The notes under the pieces: model-generated
What the model was told of the DNA's origin: nothing
What the model saw: the letters and a program-made list of their open reading frames with translations, nothing else
Database searches by the model: none
Part shown: in pieces, positions 46,933 through 59,001 of the stretch
How positions within the stretch are numbered: the stretch's first letter is position 1
How the letters are laid out: each line of letters begins with the position of its first letter
Program-made: the position numbers and the translations under genes
Assembly: GCA_018417955.1 (NCBI GenBank)
Contig: JACTVC010000023.1
Coordinates: 248,001 to 312,000, forward strand
Direction of reading: 5' to 3'
Source: Laccaria trichodermophora
Lineage: Eukaryota > Basidiomycota > Agaricomycetes > Agaricales > Hydnangiaceae
DNA length: 64,000 nucleotides

Positions 46933-47325
46933 TGTTGGAATATTCAAGGTCACGACGTCCTCATAATCATCCCGTTCTCCATATCTTCGGAGAAATTCTT
47001 TTACTTACATTTAGTTCCCCTTACTCACATGTTCCTCCCTATTTCATATTCTGTATTACTCATGATATGTTCCTTGCACGCGTCCAAATCTACTGTGTGC
47101 CTTTCAGTTTCTCCGTAGCAGTTAAATACTCTAGTCTACGTACTTCCACCTCAGTCGTTTGGCTTACCTGCGCAAACACTGAGGTGAATATCTTCTACTT
47201 ACTTTTTATTCACTTTACTGATTCACCTGTAGTCTACGTTATCTTTGTATAGGTGAATCCAAGAGTTGTTTGGCTTACCTGCGCAAACACTGAGTCTACG
47301 TTATCTTTGTATAGCTAATCTTACA
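46933..47325 (+). repeat. 3' LTR of Copia element B
   Basis: 393-bp partner of the 5' LTR, with about ten substitutions by eye. Confidence 0.92.
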
Positions 47326-47878
47326 CACGATCCATTCAGGCTTCTCAGCTCTGGCAGCCGTATCATATTTGCGCATCCTGTGCTCGGCGTCCCGCTGTTC
47401 ACCACCCCAATGTACAACAAACTCGGTACTAGTATGGGAAGGACCCCGTGCTCACATGCATGTGTATAGCGCTTGAATGCCCTGCATATGTTTTTTTCTT
47501 CCTGTATGGCATGAGCCTACTAACTCTACCAAATTCTTCTTGTTGTAGAAGTACAGCCTCAGGCAGGTACGCGCACGATTCTCCTGAGCAGCATCACCCA
47601 GAGGGGCAACAAAACCAAATAAAAACACAAGGCTAGCCGTGGAGTGACTAGTGAAGCCTTGCATCTGTTAGACTTGTGTGGAGATGGGAGTGAAGCATCG
47701 TCACGTGTAGAAACTCGAAATGTTTTTAACATAGGAACTTGGAAATTTTATGTTTTCGACATAGGAACTTGGAAAATTTCCTTTTTTGGGGGGGTAAAGG
47801 GGAGGGGGGGTACGTCGAAGGTGCCCTAATTTTTTTTTGGGACTGTATATGCAAAATCCACGTTCCGCCACCCCCTTG

Positions 47879-48445
47879 AACACACCTCGTTGTAATATCA
47901 AAGACTGAAGATTGCCTCAACTATGTATCTGCTCGTCGTGAGGGCTGTGACTCGATGTTGCTATGGGACTCTGCAAGAGATTTATTGATCAACGTCAATG
48001 GCAAGATCGATGGTCAGAACCTGCCCTGAGCACTTGGCCTGGAAATATTGCCATAGCCATGATGAAAGATTCAAAGAATGCTGCAAACCAACTCCCAAAC
48101 TCACCTATTAGATCACCTGATTCTCAGGCCTGGGTCTTCTCTCACCCCTGAAGTTCAAACGTGTCCATCACAAGTCCATCGAGATTCGAAGCGCCATTCT
48201 GATTCTGAGTGGGATGTGTGTCAACTTGCCAGCGACAATTCACCGATTCGAGTCACTCCCCAATACCAGATGCAATGCCAAATGGTTGGATCCTCAAGAG
48301 TGCGTTGGAGGAAATGTGAGAGGCTGAAGGCCGGCGTTACCAAGATGGAACGGGGAACAAGCATTGGCAATCTCAAGGATGCTGAATCCAGCAGAACATG
48401 GCATGATGGAATAAAGCTGGATAAATTAATAGCCTGGTGTTCTAA
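47879..48445. other. Spacer between transposon island and permease copy 2
   Basis: Begins with the 8-bp target duplication of the MITE. A plus-strand frame of 123 codons near 48078-48449 has no recognisable similarity and is probably chance. No further repeat ends were noticed. Confidence 0.5.
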
Positions 48446-51306
48446 TTAAAAAATGTATCTAGCAATGGATATCCAAATATTAGCAGGTGGAACTTCTGGA
48501 ACCTCGGTTTCCTCCAGGTCAGGTATGTCCTGTCAAGAATCATTACACTGGAGTTAGTAACCTGAAGAATATAGAGAGAAAAGGACCAACATTAACAAAA
48601 TCCCTTTCCAATGGCATCCAGATCTGGGTTCTTTTTATACACTTGTACCCTAAGTACAAGCCAAGGAAAATCAGAATGTTGACATCTACTGAGTATGATC
48701 AATCCAACACAGAGACCCTGTATAAGGAAAGACTCACAAGCGGCAATAAATACGGAAATATTGAATTTGCCAAAGAAAACGGTAAATCCATTGATAAGAA
48801 TAAAAAACAGAGTCCATGCACAACCCCAGTATGCCAGAAAAGGTTGTAACCTATTCCTGTATGCATTTTCGTTGAGATCCCTTTCTTGTGCTTGAATCCC
48901 TTGATCTGTAGATATGGCAAAAGTTAGCACCAATCATACAAGTTGAAATTAAGCATACAGAAGAGGATGTAGGTCAAATTTGTAGTAAATGAACTAAAGA
49001 ATCCTGCTGTGGTCAAAAGGTGGACAAGCCAGCTGTGAATTGAGTTAGCTATCTTGATCAAGTATCAAGTCAAAGGTTAGGCATACTTGAAGACAGTCTC
49101 AGCTCCTGATTTTACATTGATGAAAGACAGCAACCAAAATGTGCTCTGGTTGAAAATTAATGTATATGAAACTCAAAGATAGTTCAGAAAAATACTCACA
49201 GCAACGAGAACAGCATTCCGAGGGAGTCCATGGTCAGTACAGGATGCCAAAAATTGAGGTGCCTGCCCACGAATGGCAAGACCATAGAGGATACGAGATG
49301 CACAAAATAAGAAACTGTTTCCAGCTGAGAATGCACTTATTAAAATGGCACCATTGATAACATGGGGAAAGCCTGAAAATTACAGCTATAATGAGTACTA
49401 CTCTGGTAAAATGATCATGTAACTGGACTGAGGATCACACCTTTAATTCCTGCATGATTCATGGCAATTACAAATGGGGATTGAGCTGCAGTCCCGGTAT
49501 CTATATGTTCCAGAAATCTATTAAGCACAGTGAACCCCAAGATGGTGTGAAAAATGTACTTCGAACCAAGGCAGGATCATCATATGCAACCAGCATTCCT
49601 ACCATGATGATACCAAATATCTGTGAATGATGAGAACAAAATGAACAAAAAAATAAATTATTGCTCACATAGAAGAACAGAATGCGATAAAAAACTCGGC
49701 GCATTGCCTTGGGGATGTTACGGCGGGGACTCTCGGTCTCTGAGGCTGCACTAGAAATACAGGTTAGATCTCAGCCCCACACAAAAACCTTTAGAGACCA
49801 CACATTGCAAATAGCTCCATCCCCTGGAAGGAAAAAGCAGCCTGAACAAGCACAGACAGAACTCCAAGGAATCTATCAAGATGAATATTATGAACAAGCC
49901 CTGGGCCAGCAAGAGCTCCAGGGTGCTTCCAGAACTGGATACAGCTCCTTATCAACTTCACAAAAAAACATTGATATGGCTGCTTGGACATACCCTGAAT
50001 CCGATGCAGTCTCCTTGAGGTCCTCCTCCAAGATCAATAACAAGCCCAGCAACCAGGAATCCGATAATCAGAAAAACTTCAGAAAGGCAAGGTGTTTCAA
50101 AGGAATTCAAAATCAAGAACAGCAACAGGCCATACTTTTAATTGTGGAAAAAACAAATTCCGCTAGATTGACATATTTGATTAAACAGAACAAACTTTCA
50201 AAACTGCACCCACTTTCTCCAAACCATCTTTAAATCGTCAGCAGATATCTAAAAGAGGAGCAACATGATTCTCTTACCTCACGCCAAAGAGATTTATGAC
50301 ACAGATCAGGACGAAAAAGACCTGTGTACTGCCATCAACACATTGAAAGTATTAGATAGCAACAAAGTCTCACAGTCGTGTAGATGGCAGCGTGATTGGT
50401 CTAGAAATGAACCATCAGCAGACTCTTCCATTCCTGCAATTGAATACTGAACACTACATTTTTATCCCAAAACGTCACCAGGATAACGGCTGCAGTGATT
50501 TCGACAGCCGTAGAGATACTGGGTTAATATCAGACACCAGCATCAGCAGTCAATAGCGGCGACCTACGCGCTGGTGAGGAAAAAGTTCTAGGTAAACGCA
50601 GGAGCTAAACATTCTTTTCTTCGGCTAACAAGTAGTCAACTTACCCAACCAACAGCGAAGCCAAGAGCAGGATCTACCCATCGTTCAGCTAGAATCCACG
50701 TCAGCGACACAGGCTACCTCCATTACCGATATGATGGACGCACCGAAATGGGGGAAAGTCCCTGAAATTGGTGCCCATGTCGTCATTTCGCAGAGGGAGC
50801 AGAGCGACCTACGTACAATTCAGTTTGGGTCTATGCCAAGGTATTAAGGTTTCGCTTACGCATACGTGACGCTGCCAACGAGGATGTACGCTATTAATGC
50901 TCCCAAAGGACCGGCCGTGCCCAACGCTTGTCCCGAGCCAAGGAACAGGCCTGTTCCAATGGTCCCAGCAATCTACAGGGGTGCGAGCGCAGGTGCTGAG
51001 CAAAGAGTCGATCAGGGTAAAACGCGACTTACAGCGATCCTAATGAGATAGGTCTGTTAGCCAAGCTCAAAGAAAAGTAGAGATGTGCCCACATCTGAAT
51101 ATGACGCTGTTGAAGGCGTCGTTGAACACGGTGGACGGGTTGAGCGCCATGATGCCCTCTATATCCTCGTCAGTGGCAGGCTTGACGTCAGCGAATTGAA
51201 AATCGTACTGAGGACGACGTTGAAGTTCATGACCATCAGATTGTCCTGTTTGCACCGAGCTCTGATCGGACTCGTTGTCTTCGTTTTCTCTCTGGGGGTC
51301 GAACAT
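48446..51306 (-). CDS. Amino-acid permease (APC superfamily), copy 2
   Basis: Paralogue of copies 1 and 3 with the same intron layout; all exons could be followed in frame from ATG 51306 (MFDPQRENEDNESDQSS) to TAA 48446. Motifs: HRVQRRLQQRHIQM, IAGTIGTGLFLGSG, CEMTTWAPISGTFPHF, RWVDPALGFAVGWNFF, DLGGGPQGDCIGFR, AAFSFQGMEL, SPFVIAMNHAGIK, FLFCASRILYGLAIRG, FLAYWGCAWT, and the tail IPDLEETEVPEVPP. The 7-nt micro-exon is 51039-51033 with a GT donor. Exon 1 appears joined through an intron with donor gtacga and acceptor gatatag, without which the TM1 frame is lost. The 3' two thirds (about 48450-50250), nearest the transposon island, are AT-rich and poor in CpG, whereas the 5' third is CpG-rich. 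Intact; substrate unknown. Confidence 0.89.
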
Positions 51307-52849
51307 GGCAAGAAGAAGAGAGGTAGAAGACGGGAAAAAGATCGACGGCGAGCGTGCGAATGTCCTGCAAAAGAAACGCCCATCTGGACACCTGCTGCCA
51401 ACCAAGTCACACCAACGTAAAGTCTTGGAAGGGGTGAGAGTTAATTGACGGCTTTAATGCAGCATTCATTCCCGAGGACCTGGAAGATAACCACGGGGCT
51501 GCATTCCTGAGGCACACAGGAATGGGCTTTCTATGGAGTGTGATCGTTCCACGAACCCTCGCGGCTTACTGTAAGCTCCATGACGTTGATGATAATCTTG
51601 CATTGTCGAAACCAGCTCGGGCGCAAATCACAATAAATACACATGACTCCTGCTCCTATTCAACACGCAAGACCCAGATATTGAGAGCCAAACACAAGCA
51701 CTTTGAAAGTAGATGCCACTGATCGCAAGATCCTCCTCATATCGATTTTCGATGCAACCCACTGCAGTCTATTCTGTTCTTCTTTCAGCATGGGGGATGT
51801 CATTAATATTCACACTTACTAGCAGTGCCAGTGGCGACGCACGGTAGGAACCAAGCTGGGCTGCATATCCAACCTCTACCGTTTTGCAAGTCGCACTATC
51901 TCGGGTAAAGACCCCCTTTGAACTCGATCAGCTCAACATTCGAAGTTCTGCAGAGTCCAGCGTCGAGAGCAGTGTAAGCAGTTATGGATGGTTGTTACAT
52001 CGCGTCCAAGCTGAGGAGTCGTCATAAAAGCTCAGAATAAATTCGATAACCAAAATGAGAGGGGTGCTGGAATGTGGGATGCAAGTGGGATGAGAAGAAG
52101 AACGCCGAAGTCCAGGGAGAAAGGGCAAACCCACCCCATCATGATATCGGCGTTGAAATTTGAGAATCGGCTTGGCTTGAGTTTGAAGAGGAAAGCTCGA
52201 TGATTGACTGGTCTTCCGCGCCGAGAGATGTCACTGGGAGAGCAAACTGAGAGAGAGCCAGAAGAATGTGAGCTGGCCGTGATTGGGCGCGAGTTTTACA
52301 GTTGGACCTTGGTTGGAAACTGGGATCAAACTTTGCTTCAAACTTGACTCAGACGTTATGACCGTTTCAAGTTCCTCATTGAGACCGCTCCGGAATTTAT
52401 ACCTCTACCTCGATCTTGCCTCGATCATCACGCGAAGGTATGATGTTCGCGAGTTGCGACCCTCTTTCATTCCCAACCACCATGCTTATCATTGTCAACT
52501 TGATAGGTGGTGATCATCAGGTCTTAGTTCTCCTCTCTGAATATTGACGGGAAGCACAGAGAATCACGCCTGAGTTGACGCGACAATACGAAGATTGCCA
52601 TTGTCCGTTCGGAGTTGGTCGCGTCGACCGCTTCTTGTGAGTCCATCACGTCGACTCGCCGACTCTGTGGCCTGACAAAGGAAAAATCAATGGTAGGTTG
52701 TGTATGTCAATGATTATTCGGAGATAATCTAACGATCACGTTACATGACGATAGTATGTATAGACCGGGACTTTTCGTGGGTATGAGCTACCTAAACTAC
52801 GTAACTGTCCCGCCGTTTATGCCTGCTTTCGTGACTTTCCGTTTGTAAC
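51307..52849. other. Spacer without recognisable gene
   Basis: Contains the promoter of permease copy 2. Only frames below 80 codons are present and none resembles a known protein. No repeat is seen until the 8-bp duplication at 52850. Confidence 0.5.
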
Positions 52850-52857
52850 ACTAATCA

Positions 52858-53452
52858 CAAGGGGGTGGCGGAATGTGGAAAAGAGACCAACACTCGTTAT
52901 TTTTTTTTCAGGGTTCCACCTGACACCCCCCCACCATTACCTTCCTAATAAAGTATGTTTTTCCCATACTCATGTTTTTTTTTTTTTTAATTCGAAATAT
53001 TTCCGTGTAACAAGTGAACTACATAGTACGCACAGGCGGTTGGCCGTAGATTAAGTTTAAGCGAAGTCGAGTCTGCTGAAGAGGCATATAACAGGCCTGT
53101 GTGAGCATGATATTGAAAAAACTTGTTCAAAGATGGATTGGGCATTTCTTCACTACTGTGAATGTGATAAATCTTCAAAAGCGACTTTTTAAATAATCCC
53201 AAGCGTCCGAGTGGTGTAACTGATCAGAGAAGCAAGAGGCACTTGGCGGCGGCGTGGGGAGTGTAGGGTGTGTCGACGTAGATGATAGTATGTACTCTTG
53301 GTTTGGACCGTCCATGTCAGCTTCGGATACATGGAATGTCGCTGCCCTTCAAAATCTCAAAATTGATGGGGTGTCACTTTTTTTTTTCGGCCTTCGGCCG
53401 GACACCCCCCCTCCTACCCTTGGTGCGGGATCCACGTCCCGCTACCCCCTTG
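52858..53452. mobile_element. hAT-like MITE copy 2
   Basis: A 595-bp non-coding element with ends CAAGGGGGTGGCGGAATGTG on the left and the matching inverted CAAGGGGGTAGCGGGACGTG on the right, flanked by the perfect 8-bp duplication actaatca (52850-52857 and 53453-53460). The interior has long T runs, C runs and a ggccttcggcc hairpin at about 53390. It shares ends with the element at 41690-47878, defining a family. Confidence 0.88.
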
Positions 53453-54029
53453 ACTAATCAGGACTTTCAGGGGGGCCCATGGCTTAACCCTTACAAGCGT
53501 AGGAACTCGATCGCTTCTTTTACTCCCTGAGCTACCTTATCACCGCACCTAGATCTCACGGCACACCATCATGTGGCTATCGCCGGCGGGCATTCTTGTG
53601 GGGAAACCCCCTAACCCTGTAAGACTAACCCCATTTGACCTTAGTTCTTTCCTCAAGCAGAGGCCTCACGCCCCCTCAGATTTTCGTTCAGGCCTAATCG
53701 GTAGATGTGTGGAATAACCCAACCCTTCGGCATATTGGTGTTTGTTGATCGGCAAGGGGACTGGTTTACCAGCCTCGACTCCGTGATTTTCGCACATCAT
53801 TTGTCAGCCACTAGGGCCCATCCCAAGCCTTCCAGTCTGCTTCTTCGGCAAATCTTCTTTTTCCAAGATAAGAGGAGTAAACGTGGCCGTGATATCATTG
53901 TGATCGGGGGGCGTGGGTACGTCATATTCGGCATCAGGGTCTATACAACAGACCGCGTCACCTTCCCATACACCTGACCCGTCTCGGCGTCTCCCGGGGG
54001 CGTTGAATGCACATGGTGTCTAAGTTGTT

Positions 54030-54113
54030 TTCCACATGCGGGGGATCAAACTTGAGACCTTGCGGACCCAAGCCAGACAAACGATGGTGCCACCTGAGCC
54101 ACCGTGTCCCTCA
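54030..54113 (-). repeat. tRNA-like SINE head
   Basis: On the minus strand the sequence carries a pol III A box TGGCTCAGGTGG (54101-54090) and, about 40 nt later, a B box like AAGTTTGATCC (54052-54042), spaced as in a tRNA. It does not fold as a proper cloverleaf, so a tRNA-derived SINE head is more likely than a tRNA gene. A second tRNA-like stretch (TAGCTCAGGGAG near 53535-53524) suggests the repeat may run on to about 53465, next to the MITE. No target duplication could be found. Confidence 0.55.
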
Positions 54114-54767
54114 ATGGTAGGTTACTATACTATATAATGAACTACGAATCGTGTCCAGCGTCAAGCAAACTCATTGAACAGAACTCCATTTCTCCCAGTA
54201 AGCTTCAATCTCCTTTGTGTTTGCCTACATATACTACGTCATGCTCATAATAGCCACTCGCACCACACAATTCTGGGTGATAGGTACCGATGGGTCCTTG
54301 ATCTTAATGAGGCAAACGTCATCAGCCAGCGAAGTCTTCCTTTTTCTCGCCAGGTCTGACTCTCAACCACAAAAGACTAACCCTCTGCTATGAGGTGCTG
54401 CGTCACGAAGATCTGTTAGTCAGTCAGGTGTACCCTAAACCGTTTGCAAGTATGATGTTTGGCCCGTCTCAATCTCCTCGGCGAGATGGGTTTGGTGCAC
54501 ACTTGCTATGGGCGTTTAGGGCCGGGTTTAGAGAGTCGTTCTAGTTGGAGTCGACAAGCACGGAGGCAATTTGACCCTAAGCTGAAACTTTGAAACTGGC
54601 CGATTCTTGTAAACTCTTTGGCCTCGACACATTCATCCAAGTTCGTTTTGTTCCAGGTTGAGACTGATACAGAAAGGACGGAAGGAATATAAGGGGGGAT
54701 GCTACAAGGTTGTCTCGCCACTAGTTGGGAGTTCGTAAAGTAATAATCGAGGGATCTGTCGGATGCT
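54114..54767. other. Spacer downstream of permease copy 3
   Basis: No gene or repeat recognised. A 109-codon minus-strand frame at 54506-54835 overlaps the permease 3' end and is probably chance. Confidence 0.45.
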
Positions 54768-57665
54768 TTAAAAAATAACTCTGAAAATGCGCTCCCAAGT
54801 ATTTTTCGGTGGGACTTCTGGGAGCTCAGTTTCATCTATGTCAGGGATGTCCTATAAAGTGTCAACACACACAAACCTATCTTGACGAAAAAGAAAAAAG
54901 GATTTACACTAACAAGATCTCTCTCCATCCGTTTCCAGACCTTGGTGTCCTTGAAGCACTTGTATCCAGTGTACATGAAAAAGAAAATTGGAATGTTGAT
55001 ATCTAAGTACTCAGTAAGACGATGAACGATAACACATTGTAGAAAATAAAACTCACAAGCAGCAATGAACGCAGAAGCTTTGAATTTAAAGAAGACATCA
55101 TACCCACTGATGAGAATAAAGAAGCTCGTCCACGCGCAACCCCAATACGCCACATAAGGTTGAAATTTATTGTTGTAGGCATTCTCTCTAAGATCCCTGT
55201 CTTGTGCTTTTATCGCTCGATCTACAAGCATGCTATAAGTCAATGTGGACGACACAGGCGACTTGACGTACAGAAGTAAATATAGGTAAAATTCATCGTC
55301 AACCAACTTAGGAAACCCGCAGTAGTCGAAATGCTGACAAGCCAGCTGCGTTCAAGCGGTTTAGCCATCTTATTGAAAGTTAGACTGGGTTGGGCATACT
55401 TGAAGACAGTCTCAGCTCCCGACGATGATTTCATGAAGGACAGCAATGAAAAGATGCTCTGACAGAAATTGAAACGCATGAAACAAAAAGAGCACAACAG
55501 ATTGCTCACGGAGACAAGAACAGCATTCCGAGGAAGTCCACTCTTGGTACAGCGGGTCAAGAACTGAGGTGCTTGTCCGCGGATGGCAAGACCATAAAGG
55601 ATGCGAGACGAACAGAATAGTAAACTATTCCCAGCCGAGAATGCGCTCGTTAAAATAGCCCCGTTGACGACATGAGGAAGAACTGACGGACGTCGACAGA
55701 GTTATTACCCTGGAGAAACAGTCTGGTGAATGGGCTGAGGATCGCACCTTTAACTCCAGTATGACTCATGGCAATGACAAATGGAGATTGAGCTGCAGTC
55801 CCACTCTCTATGCATTCAAAAAGTATACTGAGTGAAGGAAATTTCAAAAGTGCGAATAACATACCTTGTAACAAGGCGGAATCGTCATGTGCCACCAGCA
55901 TTCCGAACATGAGGATACCTAACATCTAAAAAGGATGAGAGGCGAAACGAAGGAAGTGCATCTCTACTCACGTAGAAGATAATGATACGATAGATGACGC
56001 GGTGCACTGCCTTTGTAATGTTACGGCGGGGACTTTCGGTTTCTGAGGCTGCGCTGCAAAGACAATGAGTAACTCCAACTTTCCATGGCAAACGTCTTCG
56101 AGGACGCACATCGCAACTAACTCCATGCCTTGATAGGAGAAAGCAGCCAAAACAATTGCAGAAATGATCCCGAGGAACCTATCGAGATAAATATTCTTTA
56201 CAAGCTTCGGGCCAGCAAGCGCTCCTGGGTCCTTCCAGTACTAAATACCGCCATGAACTTCAAAAACATTCAATATCTGCTGAACGTACCCTGAAGCCGA
56301 TGCGGTCATGATCTGAACCGCCTCCTAGATCGATAACGAGTCCAACGATAAGTAGCACGATGATCAATATAACTTCAGATACACAATAGAGTTTTCAGAA
56401 GGAATCCACAATCAGGAACAAAATGACCCACTTTTAATCGTGGAGAAGACAAATTCCGCTAAGTTGCTTCTTTAATCAAGATAAATTGGAAGCCGTGGGT
56501 TGCGCCTACCTTCTCCAAACCATCTTTTGAAAGTCAGTGTGCGTCCACAGTAGGAAGGTGATATTTCATCTCACCTGACGCCAAAGAGATTGAGGCTACA
56601 GATCAGAATAACAATCACCTGCGCACTGCTCGTCAGCGCAACATAGCTGATCATGATTCAATCTCACAATTGTGTAATAGGCGGCGTGATGGTTCTTCAA
56701 GCAAACCCGGGTCAGGCCAGTTCAACGTCGCCACTCAACTTTGCCGAACACTTACATTTTTATCCCAGTACGTCATCAGAATAACGGCTGCCTTGATTTC
56801 GACGGCCGTAGAAATACTGTATTAGAATAAGACACCAGCGTCAGGACTCAGCAATAAACAACAGGGACTTACGCGTTGGTATAAAAATAGTTCTGACGGC
56901 GATTGGATAATTCAATACTGCCAGGAACGAAAAAAGTAGCTGACTCACCCAGCCGACAGCGAAGCCTAGAGCGGGGTCTACCCATCGCTCAGCTAAGGTC
57001 CATGTCAATGATGTAGCAGATCTCCAATGTCGATTCAGTGGACATACCGAAATGCGGAAAGGTACCTGAAATCGGAGCCCAGGTTGTCATTTCGCAAAAG
57101 GAGCAGAGCGACCTACCCATTATTCAGTTCGCGTCCATGTAGAGGAGTTGAGGTTTCACTTACGCATACGCGACGCTACCAACAAGAGCGTAGGCGAGCA
57201 ATGCTCCCAAAGGACCGGCGTGGTTCAAAGCGAGTCCTGAAGCAAAGAACAATCCTGTTCCAATGGTCCCAGCGATCTACATTGAACCAGAAGGCACTGG
57301 GCAACGATGCAAACATGGAAATGCAAAACTTACAGCAATCCTATGAATTCGATAAGCGAGCTGAAATGAAAGATGGAGGTTGGCCTACATTTGAATGTGA
57401 CGCTGTTTGAGACATCGTTGAAGGTGACCGGTTTGACTTCTCCTGTGACCTTGTCAGTGAAGGACTTTCCAAGCATTTAAAAACGTGCTGCAGGTGGGAT
57501 TGACTGGAATGCTGTGGTGATGAGTTGCTGAGAGAGTGGTTTATTTCGTGGCTGCACCTATGTCATCGGAGGACTCTTAAGGGCAAATTAATAAACAACA
57601 AACTGCGATCCAAAAGAGCTCCGATCTGTCTCGCCGCCTACAGGTTCCATGTCTGTGTCAGACAT
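54768..57665 (-). CDS. Amino-acid permease (APC superfamily), copy 3
   Basis: Third permease, about 520 residues, followed exon by exon in frame from ATG 57665 (MSDTDMEPVGGETDRSS) to TAA 54768. Motifs: HLQRCLKQRHIQM, IAGTIGTGLFFASG, CEMTTWAPISGTFPHF, RWVDPALGFAVGWNYF, ILIIVLLIVGLVIDLGGG, AAFSYQGMELV, ETESPRRNITKAVHRV, GTAAQSPFVIAMSHTGVK, NSLLFCSSRILYGLAIRG, YVAYWGCAWTSFFILISG, and the tail IPDIDETELPEVPP. Shares the 7-nt micro-exon (57340-57334) and all other intron positions with copies 1 and 2. The junction from exon 1 to the QRH exon (intron about 140 nt) is the least certain. CpG content is normal, unlike copy 2. It probably imports amino acids at the plasma membrane; substrate unknown. 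Confidence 0.9.
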
Positions 57666-59001
57666 GGTGGGTTGAAGAGAGGTGAAGAGGTAGAGAGAAA
57701 GAAAAGTTTGGCGCGCGGCGTGTGAAAAGCCCATCGAAGGGACACTTATATGGGCTATATGGGCGCTTCCTTGTCCAAAGGAGGGCGTGGCTATGAAGCG
57801 GTAATTTTGAAGGATGAATGTCCCACGGAATGCGAAGATTGATGATTGAGGGCTGTTCAACCTCCTGGCAATACGCACTTAAGAATAAACGATGCTGCAT
57901 CGCTCTGCAAACCCCGTCAAGAAAAAGTTATAGAACCCTTCCTCGATCGGGTTAACTTTGGGGGGACATTTGAATCACTTCTGACACTCAGCGTTCCTGA
58001 ATATGCAACGCAATTAGTAGACGTTGAGGCAAACAGTCAACACAAACCACATTCGCAACCGCTACCTGACGTCACTTGATCAAAAGATCGCTCTTCCGGA
58101 TTCGAAGAGGAACAGCTCATCCGCTTCTCCTGTGCAGAAAGCGATGCTAAGTAGTTCATTGCTGTGCAGAGTAGGGATGGTGCGTCAAGGCCGGCGACGC
58201 GCTCTGTCCTGACTTCCATTGAAAATGTTCAGGCACCAACGCGTTGTTAAAGATGAAATTCAACGGCGATCATCGTGAGTTGATCGTGAGGCCCAACAGG
58301 GACTCGGAGAGTACTAGCCACTGGGCGACTAACGAACGAAGAAAACCCTTGAGGCGTCCTGTAGTTTGGCAGTCCATGATACATAACTCGATGTAGTGTG
58401 AAGTCATACCTTAGTTCACGAGTGCATGAAACAGCCTTGAGAGCTCTTAGAGTCATTGTCTCAAGAGTCGACGCGACGCAACGCGCGTGACCGTCCGCTG
58501 TGATCCCACGACCTCTAATCCAAACAGCTCCGGGCCGCCGCCTCGCAACTTTGACTTGGTACACCCTCGCAAGCGCTGCTTCAGAGTCGGATGATAGAGA
58601 CGATAAAGAGAGAAATAGGCCCCCTCAGGTTTCTGAGCACCGTGGCCGACGGAATACTGACTGGGTAGACAGTAAATTCGAGTTGGATGGATGGCCGGGT
58701 CCTGAGTTTGGGCGAATCAACTTTCGCATACAGTCGGTCAAACCGTTCTCCCGCCTAACCGCCTTTGAAGTGGTCCGAATCAAACATTGGTGCTGATACT
58801 CTCGGCTTAAGATGGTGAAGGGCACCCCAAAGTCCTGAAAAGTAGCCCAATTTCAGCGAAAACGTCCGAATTGTAGTATATATGTGGTATATATATGGCG
58901 TAAATTGTACGGTAAAATCCTCAAAATCGTGAATATGTAAATGTCCGGGTGTGCTTTTGGCAATAATCTCAAGCACAACCATAGTGTGTACGACACATCC
59001 T
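57666..59001. other. Spacer without recognisable gene
   Basis: Short frames only (longest 105 codons, 58247-58564 minus) and none recognisable. The promoter of permease copy 3 lies at its left end. Confidence 0.5.

Larger units (their letters stand above)
41976..47325 (+). mobile_element. Copia-type LTR retrotransposon B (decayed)
   Basis: Complete element with 393-bp LTRs (41976-42368 and 46933-47325) beginning TGTTGGAATATTC and ending TTACA, differing at about ten sites, mostly transitions. GGTTATTGGGCCCCG follows the 5' LTR (the same primer-site core as element A) and GAGGGGGAG precedes the 3' LTR. Target duplications are catga (41971-41975) and cacga (47326-47330), differing by a CpG-type transition. 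It is inserted into the hAT-like MITE. Confidence 0.94.
41690..47878. mobile_element. hAT-like MITE copy 1, split by Copia B
   Basis: Ends are inverted CAAGGGGGTGGCGGAACGTG, left at 41690 and right ending at 47878, flanked by the identical 8-bp duplication aacacacc (41682-41689 and 47879-47886). An 8-bp duplication with CA(A)GGG ends fits hAT elements. Without Copia B the body is about 830 bp (41690-41975 and 47331-47878). It is non-coding and contains runs of G (about 41731) and of A/T. The family has a second copy at 52858-53452. Confidence 0.85.

Noticed and set aside
52987..53202. 71-codon minus-strand frame
   Set aside because: It lies wholly inside the hAT-like MITE and has no similarity to known proteins.
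54037..54109. Functional tRNA gene on the minus strand
   Set aside because: A and B boxes are present, but acceptor and anticodon stems do not pair properly, so a SINE head is more likely.
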